A DNA stretch of 5,516 nucleotides from a bacterium (GCA_021811115.1 JAJZPP010000058.1:1-5516); one strand, 5' to 3'; positions 1-5,516 are shown, counted from the first letter of the stretch. Made by a program: numbers and translations. The notes: generated by a model from the sequence alone, not told the origin.

Positions 1-3
1 TCC

Positions 4-70
4 GCATATTAAACTTTGTATACCATGCCTACATACCTATGTAAGCCATGGTATACAAAGTTTAATCTGC
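4..70. repeat. Long perfect hairpin (20-bp inverted repeat)
   Basis: Positions 8-27 (ATTAAACTTTGTATACCATG) are the exact reverse complement of 47-66. With one mismatch the stem extends outward to 4-27 / 47-70. Inside it, ACATA (31-35) and TATGT (38-42) pair again with a one-base offset. Each arm contains the palindrome GTATAC. It is not a good intrinsic terminator: the stem is AT-rich, and an A7 run (71-77), not a T run, follows on the plus strand, while reading the minus strand puts the T run before the hairpin. It could be a repeat-family palindrome, a miniature element end or a protein-binding site. The left flank is cut by the window edge. Confidence 0.75.
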
Positions 71-109
71 AAAAAAATACATGCCATCTATTCAAGGGAT
101 TTAAGGGAT

Positions 110-239
110 GTTGTACTAGCGCCAAAGAGAAGCTCAGAGTTCGCAGAGATTTATAAGGGCTTCGCGTTGATATTTAGCCATTTTCTCTGCGTACTCTGCG
201 CCTCTCTTTGGCGCTAGCCTCTGCGCTGATGAGTTGTAC
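110..239. repeat. Miniature inverted-repeat element with candidate target-site duplication
   Basis: Arms 116-149 and 184-217 are reverse complements at 31 of 34 positions, with the outermost 15 bp (CTAGCGCCAAAGAGA) exact, around a 34-nt loop. The arms carry the degenerate GCAGAG / CTCTGCG motif that recurs in intergenic repeats of several bacterial phyla. The 7-mer GTTGTAC stands at 110-116 and again at 233-239, in the same orientation, and could be a target-site duplication. One weakness is that the right arm ends at 217, so 218-232 is unpaired sequence inside the supposed boundary. No open reading frame lies inside. A non-autonomous mobile element or an RNA-level hairpin are the main options. 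Confidence 0.6.
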
Positions 240-344
240 AGGAATTAACTGGAGCTCACCTAGACAAAACAAAGGAATTTAGCGGAAAAGTTGCCAGTTT
301 GTCACACCCCAGTATAGAGCTTCTCCAGCAGAGACGAAGGTCCC

Positions 345-463
345 TTAGCCTAAGTTTGCCACCCTTCTCTCTATCGTCACTACAAAAGTTTGGATTTTGT
401 AGTGAAGAATTTAGCAAACTTTATCTCTATGGCAGAGAAGGGGGTGGCAAACTTGGGTTAGCG
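345..463. repeat. Nested imperfect inverted repeat downstream of the minus-strand gene
   Basis: The outer stem pairs 352-364 (AAGTTTGCCACCC) exactly with 442-454, then 365-370 (TTCTCT) with 434-439 after a 2-nt bulge. Weaker pairing continues outward to about 345 and 463. Inside sits a perfect 10-bp hairpin, 378-387 (CACTACAAAA) with 395-404, with a 7-nt loop. It lies just past, and slightly overlaps, the stop codon of the minus-strand gene (458-460), so it might stabilise or end that transcript. No T tract follows the inner hairpin in either direction, so a standard Rho-independent terminator is not supported. Confidence 0.55.
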
Positions 464-745
464 AACAAAGATCCAGTGGCCCTTGATTTGAGGGTGAGTT
501 GTTTTTTGAGGGGGAGCTTTTTGTCTCTGTGGACTGATTTTGGATGCGATCAATTCTTCGAGTGCCTTGCGGTACCTTTGCAATGTCTCCCACACATCTG
601 GAGAAAATTTGGATCTGTCTTTCATTGCTTCGATAAACTCAGCTTCTGTGGTGCCAAGGGCGAGGAAGAGCTGCCGCCGCTCTTCATCCATCTTTTCTAA
701 AGCCTTGGCTTGTCCAGCAAGAAGTTCATCATAGTTGCCTTCCAT
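458..745 (-). CDS. Small charged helical protein of unknown function
   Basis: I do not recognise this gene securely. The product from ATG 745-743 has 95 residues and ends at TAA (460-458). Residues 1-69 have a convincing protein composition: an acidic/basic helix (MEGNYDELLAGQAKALEKMD), then GTTEAEFIEAMKD and FSPDVWETLQRYRKALEELI, suggesting two or three amphipathic helices. The last 25 residues are basic, rich in Pro, Gln and Lys, and probably disordered. There is no signal peptide, membrane segment or cysteine. Start choice: GTG 769 and ATG 754 are in frame upstream, but a GGAG at 759-756 sits only 1 nt from ATG 754 and 10 nt from ATG 745, and a TATACT -10-like box at 780-775 would start transcription near 768. 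The opposite-strand frame over the same bases is low-complexity and is rejected. The gene diverges from the 308-aa gene. Confidence 0.65.
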   Translation of the reverse strand: MEGNYDELLAGQAKALEKMDEERRQLFLALGTTEAEFIEAMKDRSKFSPDVWETLQRYRKALEELIASKISPQRQKAPPQKTTHPQIKGHWIFVR

Positions 746-861
746 AGAGAGCATGCTCCGTTTTTTCACTCAAAAGTATACAATTTTTTCTCTATTTCCC
801 CTAAAAGAAAGTGAACGATTATACTTATTATCATTAAAAAGTTGACGATAAGGATGGGAGC
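746..861. promoter_or_regulatory. Divergent promoter region between the two unknown genes
   Basis: This AT-rich spacer separates two genes transcribed away from each other. On the plus strand TATACT (820-825) is a plausible -10 box about 37 nt before ATG 862, with TATTAT (826-831) as an alternative. On the minus strand TATACT (780-775) lies about 30 nt before ATG 745, and TATAAT (823-818) is a second match. The -35 regions are weak in every case; relaxed -35 sequences are common in chlamydial sigma-66 promoters. For the plus gene, AAGGA (850-854) is a ribosome binding site 7 nt from the ATG. The assignments are inference from motif position only. Confidence 0.4.
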
Positions 862-1788
862 ATGACATCGAGAGCCGCAGGTGCAGCAACGTCTGGTTAT
901 GAAAAGGTCCGTGAAGCCGCTGAAGCCTATAACTTGTTCATGGAAACTCGTGAGTGGGCCATCAAGAGTTGTGAGGAAAATCCTGTCCATACAGCGATTA
1001 TGCGTGTGATGCTTGATCTCCTGCTCAATAAGTACACTTCCATTTCTGCTTTCAATCAAATACTTACCTCCCTCGTCCACATGTCGAAGACAATTGAATT
1101 CATCGGAGGGAAGGTTGCTCTAGCCGGTCGTGGGGCTGAGCGGAAAATGGAAGAGATGAGGCGGCGCATGGAGCCATTCACGATCTTTGAAGATGCTTAT
1201 GAAGGAACCGTAACTGCTGAGGGTTTTGCGAAAATGATCGCAGTGTCTGCCAAGATTACCGAGGTGATTGCCGGACACTTTGGAAATAATATTGAGCAAT
1301 TCTTTCAAATGTCAGAGGATGGCCGGCGGTGGCTGTCATCCCAATTTGCCGATACGATTGTAAAGACGGAAAATATTGTGCTGACAGAGCTTCAATCCTC
1401 TCTGTCTTCCTTGGGACAGCACTTAGTAGCGGCAGGTAAGGAGCTCGGTGATAATTATTCCGGCGATTCAGATGCACGCAACGAATTGCTCCGAGCGCAT
1501 GGGCTTTCTCCCGCAAAGCTCTCTGCCATCCAAATTGCTACGATAGATCAATATATTAGAGATCTGGACAGTGCGTATCATGAGATTGCAAATGCGAACC
1601 GACGAACGACGAGAAGAAAAAAAACGAGCGTCCTCGGTTCTGTGGTACGCGTTGTGGTTGATAAGACTTTTGGAAAGGATTCGGGAACGGTGGAAAGCGC
1701 GCGGAAAATGGAGAGAGAAGCCCGAGAAAGGGCCGATGAGCTGCAGGGTCGTATAAACAAATATCTTGAAACACTGAGGTTGAGGTAA
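862..1788 (+). CDS. Helical protein of unknown function, 308 aa
   Basis: I do not recognise a family. ATG 862 is preceded by AAGGA with 7-nt spacing, and the frame stays open for 308 codons to TAA. The protein looks almost wholly alpha-helical and soluble: no signal peptide, no clear membrane span, and a single cysteine (Cys37). Residues about 91-105 form a highly charged stretch (AERKMEEMRRRMEP). Residues 121-190 are moderately hydrophobic amphipathic helices. Residues 247-254 (RRTTRRKK) are a strong basic patch followed by a short valine-rich stretch (VLGSVVRVVVDKTFG). Residues 279-306 are a charged helix that could form a coiled coil. The basic patch could bind nucleic acid or acidic lipid, but that is speculation. 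A secreted or inclusion-associated chlamydial protein is possible, with no signal here to prove it. The gene diverges from the 95-aa gene and is followed by an inverted repeat. An A8 run at 1617-1624 is a potential slippage site. Confidence 0.8.
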   Translation: MTSRAAGAATSGYEKVREAAEAYNLFMETREWAIKSCEENPVHTAIMRVMLDLLLNKYTSISAFNQILTSLVHMSKTIEFIGGKVALAGRGAERKMEEMRRRMEPFTIFEDAYEGTVTAEGFAKMIAVSAKITEVIAGHFGNNIEQFFQMSEDGRRWLSSQFADTIVKTENIVLTELQSSLSSLGQHLVAAGKELGDNYSGDSDARNELLRAHGLSPAKLSAIQIATIDQYIRDLDSAYHEIANANRRTTRRKKTSVLGSVVRVVVDKTFGKDSGTVESARKMEREARERADELQGRINKYLETLRLR

Positions 1789-1797
1789 GGACCAAAG

Positions 1798-1892
1798 AAG
1801 GGGACAGCTCCTTAGGGACTGGGCAAAAATAACTGCTACAATTTGATCTGGCTGCGATTACCGATCTGTCGCATTATTCTTGCCCAGTCCCT
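1798..1892. repeat. Imperfect inverted repeat between the unknown gene and parE
   Basis: AGGGACTGGGCAA (1814-1826) is an exact reverse complement of 1880-1892. Pairing continues imperfectly inward through AAAATAACTGC (1826-1836) against GCATTATTCTT (1871-1881), leaving a loop of about 34 nt that holds two GATCTG copies (1845-1850, 1863-1868). Just left of it, AAGGGGACAGCTCCTT (1798-1813) can fold as a 6-bp hairpin with one G-T pair. The repeat begins 10 nt after the stop of the 308-aa gene. It could act as that gene's terminator, but no T run follows the right arm. The GGGGACAG / AGGGACTGGGC wording resembles dispersed palindromic (REP-like) repeats; that comparison is from memory. Confidence 0.55.
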
Positions 1893-1999
1893 TACCTCAG
1901 AGCGGTTTCTCGTTTCCTCGGGCAATATTATCCTTTTGGCAGCTCACCACCTATGATGCAAAACAACTCTCTGCTAAAATAGGAAATTTGGACTCCAAA

Positions 2000-2011
2000 A
2001 AGGGATGCACA
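2000..2011 (+). promoter_or_regulatory. Ribosome binding site that fixes the parE start
   Basis: AAGGGA (2000-2005) lies 6 nt before ATG 2012, ideal Shine-Dalgarno spacing. This decides between ATG 2012, which gives the family N-terminus MAKRYDEQSIQTL, and an in-frame TTG at 1880, whose extra 44 residues have no family counterpart and run out of the upstream inverted repeat. Confidence 0.7.
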
Positions 2012-3526
2012 ATGGCAAAACGGTATGATGAGCAATCGATCCAGACACTGGATGCTCTCAGCCACATTCGACTGCGCACAGGGATGTACATCGGTCGACT
2101 TGGCGACGGCTCCCATCCAGATGATGGGATCTACATACTCCTGAAAGAAGTCATCGATAATAGCATCGATGAGTTCATCATGGGACATGGAAAATCGATT
2201 GAAGTTTCCATCGATGAGGCGCGTCAAACAGTAAGCGTGCGGGATTTTGGCCGCGGGATACCAATCGGAAAGCTTGTGGAATGCGTCAGCCAGATCAACA
2301 CAGGCGCTAAGTACAACGACGATGTCTTCCAATTTTCTGTCGGGTTAAACGGCGTTGGTCTAAAGGCTGTCAATGCGCTGTCTGAGCACTTCACCGTGAA
2401 GAGTGTACGGGGTAAAACGTTCAAATTGGCCCGCTTTAGCAGAGGAAATCTCGTTGAAGAGGAGATGGGCAAAACCAATGAACCTGATGGAACATCGGTT
2501 AGTTTTCAGCCAGATGCCGAAATTTTTGGAAAGTTTCAATTTGCCGACGAATTTGTCGTGAAGAGAATGCAGTACTACGCCTTCTTGAACTCAGGGCTCA
2601 AACTCCTCTACAACGGCAGAGAGTTCTTCTCCAAAGATGGTCTGCTCGACCTGCTGGAGTATGAGGTCAAGGAAGAGCGGCTCTACCATCCCCTCCATGT
2701 CAGAACGCCCAGGTGTGAGCTTGCCTTTTTACACACCTCTCACTATGGTGAGAGCACCTTTTCCTTTGTGAATGGCCAGCATACCTCGGATGGAGGCACC
2801 CATGTCCAGGCGTTTCGCGATGGGGTGTGCCGAGCTATCAACGAGTTTAGCAAAAAGTCGTTTCAGAGTGTTGATGTCAGGGAGGGGCTTGTGGCCGCTC
2901 TCCTCGTGAAGGTCAAGGATCCTGTCTTTGAATCGCAGACGAAGAATAAACTGGGGAATACCGACATACGCGGGCCGCTTGCCCAAGAAATCAAGGATGT
3001 TGTCCTGGATCTGCTCTACAAAAATCCTGAGGTAGCCCAGCAGATCGTAGAGCGCGTGCAATTGAATGAAAAAGTTCGCAAAGAGCTTTCTGCTGTTCGC
3101 AAAGAGATTAAGGAAAAACACAAGAAAATCGCCCTGAAGATCCCCAAGCTGCGCGACTCACGCTACCATCTCCATGAAGATGTCCCTGAAGGGGAGCGGA
3201 CAATGATCTTCTTGACGGAAGGAGACTCGGCGAGCGCCTCCATCGTGAGCACGCGAGATCCTCTGACGCAGGCCGTCTTTTCCCTCCGAGGCAAGCCGGC
3301 CAACACCCATGGTATGAAGATGGACCAGCTGTACAAAAATGAGGAACTGTTCCATCTCATGTCGGCGCTCAATGTCGAAACAGGCCTTGAAGGGTTGCGG
3401 TACAAAAAGGTCATTCTGGCCACCGATGCTGATGTCGACGGCATGCACATCAGGAATCTGCTCATCACCTTTTTCCTCACCTACTTCGAGACGCTTGTCA
3501 TGAACGACCATCTGTACATTCTCTAG
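2012..3526 (+). CDS. parE: Topoisomerase IV subunit B (ParE / chlamydial GyrB_2), ended early by amber codon 505
   Basis: ParE is the ATP-driven subunit of topoisomerase IV, which decatenates chromosomes and relaxes DNA together with ParC. Domains in order: GHKL ATPase with the catalytic Glu46 and Asn50 (KEVIDNSIDE), DFGRGIP and the lid motif VGLNGVGLKAVNALS; a transducer segment with QTKNKLG; then TOPRIM with Glu403 (TEGDSAS) and Asp472/Asp474 (ATDADVDGMHIR), the Mg-binding acids. The frame stops at TAG 3524-3526 after HLYIL, giving 504 residues, whereas chlamydial and Bacteroidota homologues are about 600-650. Reading through the TAG would give 603 residues, the normal length. The 504-residue product lacks the KGLGE motif and the tail that contacts ParC, so it is unlikely to work alone. 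Residue 23 is Thr where the family has Pro (RPGMYIG). DGMHIR rather than DGSHIR also occurs in Bacteroidota-type ParE. The family call is very secure; gyrB_2 is an equivalent name, and this is not the main gyrase gyrB. Confidence 0.93.
   Translation: MAKRYDEQSIQTLDALSHIRLRTGMYIGRLGDGSHPDDGIYILLKEVIDNSIDEFIMGHGKSIEVSIDEARQTVSVRDFGRGIPIGKLVECVSQINTGAKYNDDVFQFSVGLNGVGLKAVNALSEHFTVKSVRGKTFKLARFSRGNLVEEEMGKTNEPDGTSVSFQPDAEIFGKFQFADEFVVKRMQYYAFLNSGLKLLYNGREFFSKDGLLDLLEYEVKEERLYHPLHVRTPRCELAFLHTSHYGESTFSFVNGQHTSDGGTHVQAFRDGVCRAINEFSKKSFQSVDVREGLVAALLVKVKDPVFESQTKNKLGNTDIRGPLAQEIKDVVLDLLYKNPEVAQQIVERVQLNEKVRKELSAVRKEIKEKHKKIALKIPKLRDSRYHLHEDVPEGERTMIFLTEGDSASASIVSTRDPLTQAVFSLRGKPANTHGMKMDQLYKNEELFHLMSALNVETGLEGLRYKKVILATDADVDGMHIRNLLITFFLTYFETLVMNDHLYIL
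3524..3526 (+). other. In-frame amber codon interrupting parE
   Basis: The context is CTG TAC ATT CTC TAG ACG TCC CTC, reading L-Y-I-L-stop-T-S-L. The family consensus here is LYILETPLF, so TAG replaces a Glu codon and a single G-to-T change from GAG is enough. Both sides are in the same frame, with no insertion or deletion and no loss of family similarity around the stop. The genes at 458-745 and 862-1788 end in TAA and parE itself ends in TGA, so the window gives no independent case of TAG used as a gene end. Confidence 0.9.
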
Positions 3527-3823
3527 ACGTCCCTCTTTAAAATCAGGCGGCGGGATAAAACCTTCTACTGTTACTCAGAGAGCGAGAAAGAGAAAAAACA
3601 GGCCTCAATACCCCAAGACGGCGTCGAGGTGACTCGATTTAAAGGGCTTGGAGAGATTTCCCCTGGAGAATTTAAGCAGTTTATCTCTGATAAAATGCGG
3701 CTGATTCCTGTGAATGTAGGGCATATTTCCGATGTCAGACCGACGCTCGATTTTTACATGGGGAAAAACACGCCTGAACGCAAGGACTTCATCATGAACA
3801 ATCTGATACGAGAAGAGCCATGA
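3527..3823 (+). pseudogene. parE: C-terminal remainder of parE after the amber codon
   Basis: This 98-codon stretch is in the same frame as the upstream part. It reads as intact ParE C-terminus: CYSESEKEKK, then VTRFKGLGEISPGEF (residues 540-554, the conserved KGLGE loop of the cleavage core) and LDFYMGKNTPERKDFIMNNL, the last ParE helix. It ends at TGA 3821-3823, exactly where the family ends. A GTG at 3629 could in principle start a 64-residue fragment, but I see no strong Shine-Dalgarno before it, and such a fragment would not be a usable protein by itself. The absence of further stops or frameshifts says the interruption is recent, artefactual or suppressed. If the amber codon is an error, this and 2012-3526 are one gene. 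Confidence 0.85.
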
Positions 3824-5516
3824 AAGACCTCATGCGCGACCACTTTCTGCGCTACGCCTCCTACGTCATTCTCGACCGCGCAATCCCAGAGCTAACCGAT
3901 GGGCTAAAGCCTGTCCAGAGGCGCATACTCCATACGCTGTATAAAATCCATGATGGCAAATTCCACAAAGTGGCCAATGTCACTGGACAGACGATGGCGT
4001 TGCACCCTCATGGCGATGCGCCCATCAACGAGGCTCTCGTCACCCTTGCGAACAAAGGGTACCTCTTCGATTGTCAAGGAAATTTTGGAAATCTGTTGAC
4101 TGGGGACCCGGCTGCCGCCGCCCGTTACATCGAGACTCGTCTTTCAAAGCTTGCTGTCGAGACGATGTTCAACTCTAAACTGACCACCTGTGTGCCATCG
4201 TATGATGGGAGAAATGAGGAGCCAATCGCCCTTCCCGCTAAAATCCCGCTCCTCCTCATGCAAGGGGCTGAAGGGATTGCGGTTGGTATGGCCACGCACA
4301 TTTTCCCCCACAACTTCCAAGAGTTGCTCCAAGCAGAAATAGACCTTCTCTCAGAGAAACCGTCGACTCTGTATCCAGACTTCCTCACCGGCGGGCTCAT
4401 GGATGTCTCTGAGTACGCGGATGGGAAGGGGAAGGTTCGGCTCCGTTGCAAGATTGAGGAGAAGAATCCGAAGACGATTGTCATCAAGGAATTGTGCCCT
4501 TCAGTCACAACTGAGAGCCTTATCAACTCTATTGAAGAGGCTGTCAAGAAGGGGAAGATCAAGATTGAATCGATCCATGATTACACGGCAGAGGCGGTCG
4601 AGATCGAGATCCACCTGTCGCGTGGCGTGTACGCCAACGACGTGATCGAGCAACTGTACGCCTTTACGGAATGTGAAGTGTCCCTCTCGTCTCAGATGGT
4701 TGTGATTGTTGATGGGTCCCCGCGAGAGATTACCGTCAGTGAGGCGATAGCTTTTTATACACAGAGCCTGAAAAAGTATCTCCAGCAGGAATTGGAGATG
4801 GAGCTTGCTGATGTCAAGCGGCTCATTTTTGAGAGAAATCTCGAACGAATTTTCATCGAGGAAAAGATCTATCAGCTCCTCGAAGAGGTTGAGGTGTTTG
4901 ATGCGGTGTACACGATGCTTGCAGGGGCGTTTACTCCGTTCCACAAAGAGCTCGCAACGATGCCTACGAATGAGGATTTTGACCACCTGCTCAAAATTCC
5001 GATTCGGCGCATTGCCAAATTTGATATCGAAAAGAACCGAACTGAATGCCAGGAGCTTGAGGAGCGGGCTGTAGCGATTGAGAAGAACTTGCGCGACATT
5101 GTGAAGTATACGATTCGGTACCTCGAGGCGCTTTTGAAAAAGTATGGGTCAGACTTTCCTCGCAAAACGGCCATCCAAGATCTTGCGGTTGTGGATAGAA
5201 GAGAGATGGAGCGGCGGGAGATAGAGGTTGGAGTCGACCGCAAAGGCGGGTATGTTGGGACCAACGTGACAGGCCCTGAGCGACTCGCCTGCACAAACCT
5301 GGATAAATTGCTCATCCTCCTCAGCGATGGAACGTACAAGGTGGCCTCCATTACGGATCGGATGTATGCGGCCAAGCCACACACGACGATCGTTCATTGC
5401 GGCGTGGCGGATAAAGAACAGGTGCTCACCGCTTTTTATCGAGACTCTGTTTCGGGTCTAGTTTTTTGTAAACGGTTCGTTGTCAAGCAGTTTATTCTCG
5501 AAAAAGAGTATCGGTT
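3820..5516 (+). CDS. parC: Topoisomerase IV subunit A (ParC / chlamydial GyrA_2), 3' end outside the window
   Basis: This is the DNA-breakage subunit of topoisomerase IV, partner of ParE. The frame is open from ATG 3820 to the window edge: 565 codons plus 2 bases. The winged-helix domain has LKPVQRRIL, the HPHGD loop (residues 62-66) and the catalytic Arg102-Tyr103 (AARYIETR), equivalent to E. coli GyrA Arg121-Tyr122. The tower and coiled-coil dimer region follow to about residue 445, then the start of a beta-pinwheel C-terminal domain (GGYVGTNV at 476-483, LLILLSDGTYKV at 497-508). No GyrA box (QRRGGKG) is seen, which favours ParC over GyrA. Positions matching GyrA Ser83 and Asp87 are Ala67 and Glu71. 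Its ATG overlaps the parE stop as ATGA, with only a weak AGAAG upstream, so translational coupling to parE is likely. ATG 3832 (Met5) is an alternative start. Confidence 0.95.
   Translation, partial: MKDLMRDHFLRYASYVILDRAIPELTDGLKPVQRRILHTLYKIHDGKFHKVANVTGQTMALHPHGDAPINEALVTLANKGYLFDCQGNFGNLLTGDPAAAARYIETRLSKLAVETMFNSKLTTCVPSYDGRNEEPIALPAKIPLLLMQGAEGIAVGMATHIFPHNFQELLQAEIDLLSEKPSTLYPDFLTGGLMDVSEYADGKGKVRLRCKIEEKNPKTIVIKELCPSVTTESLINSIEEAVKKGKIKIESIHDYTAEAVEIEIHLSRGVYANDVIEQLYAFTECEVSLSSQMVVIVDGSPREITVSEAIAFYTQSLKKYLQQELEMELADVKRLIFERNLERIFIEEKIYQLLEEVEVFDAVYTMLAGAFTPFHKELATMPTNEDFDHLLKIPIRRIAKFDIEKNRTECQELEERAVAIEKNLRDIVKYTIRYLEALLKKYGSDFPRKTAIQDLAVVDRREMERREIEVGVDRKGGYVGTNVTGPERLACTNLDKLLILLSDGTYKVASITDRMYAAKPHTTIVHCGVADKEQVLTAFYRDSVSGLVFCKRFVVKQFILEKEYR

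Noticed and set aside
110..239. CRISPR array from the repeated GCAGAG/CTCTGCG motifs
   Set aside because: The copies are inverted arms of one palindrome, not regularly spaced direct repeats with unique spacers.
378..404. Rho-independent terminator for the minus-strand gene
   Set aside because: The hairpin is perfect but AT-rich, and neither strand has a T run after it.
299..700. Plus-strand open frame of 133 codons opposite the small minus-strand gene
   Set aside because: It starts inside the palindromic region, begins with low-complexity Arg/Ser/Leu runs and has no ribosome binding site. The minus-strand frame has far better protein character.
1880..2011. 44-residue N-terminal extension of ParE from a TTG codon
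   Set aside because: It begins in an inverted repeat, has no family counterpart, and ATG 2012 has a good Shine-Dalgarno and matches the family N-terminus.
3524..3526. Genetic code change with TAG read as an amino acid
   Set aside because: Only one case is seen, no TAG recoding is known to me in Chlamydiota, and a point mutation or error is simpler. Kept only as a test in the amber finding.
3629..3823. Separate 64-aa gene starting at GTG
   Set aside because: It is the C-terminal end of ParE in the same frame; the GTG is Val540 just before the TRFKGLGE motif.
4872..5384. Minus-strand open frame of 170 codons (and several shorter ones) opposite parC
   Set aside because: They are Ser/Arg-rich antisense shadows of a strongly conserved gene, with no family resemblance.

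Overview
The window looks like chromosomal DNA from a member of the Chlamydiota, more likely an environmental 'chlamydia-like' lineage than the genus Chlamydia. The evidence is the pair of type IIA topoisomerase genes that fills the right two thirds. Their proteins match what I recall of the second, short gyrase-like pair of chlamydiae (gyrB_2/gyrA_2, functionally parE/parC): RLGDGS..DDGIYxLLKEVIDNSIDEFIMG in the B subunit, and ALHPHGDAPINEALV with ANKGYLFDCQGNFGN in the A subunit. Bacteroidota topoisomerase IV is the next closest group I know. This placement rests on remembered families, not on a search.

Layout. Positions 1-457 hold no credible gene on either strand. They hold three separate palindromic elements: a 20-bp perfect hairpin (4-70), a 34-bp inverted repeat flanked by 7-bp direct repeats (110-239) and a nested inverted repeat (345-463). 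I see nothing in the spacers 71-109 and 240-344 beyond short imperfect direct repeats. A small gene on the minus strand (458-745, about 95 aa, charged and helical, unknown) diverges from a 308-aa gene on the plus strand (862-1788, helical, unknown). They share an AT-rich promoter region at 746-861. Another imperfect inverted repeat (1798-1892) separates the unknown gene from the topoisomerase operon.

The operon is parE (2012-3823) followed by parC (3820 to beyond the window end), overlapping as ATGA. Together the products would form topoisomerase IV: ParE supplies the GHKL ATPase and the TOPRIM metal site, and ParC supplies the DNA-cleaving tyrosine. The main oddity is an in-frame amber codon (TAG, 3524-3526) in parE. 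It falls where the family has Glu in LYILETPLF. The same frame continues with fully conserved ParE sequence to the normal end, so one G-to-T change would explain the break. Either this is a fresh nonsense mutation, a base-calling error, or a stop that is read through. The sequence alone cannot decide.

I found no RNA genes, CRISPR array or recognisable transposase, and no clear undescribed system. The best leads are the amber codon, the paired unknown genes and the palindromic elements.
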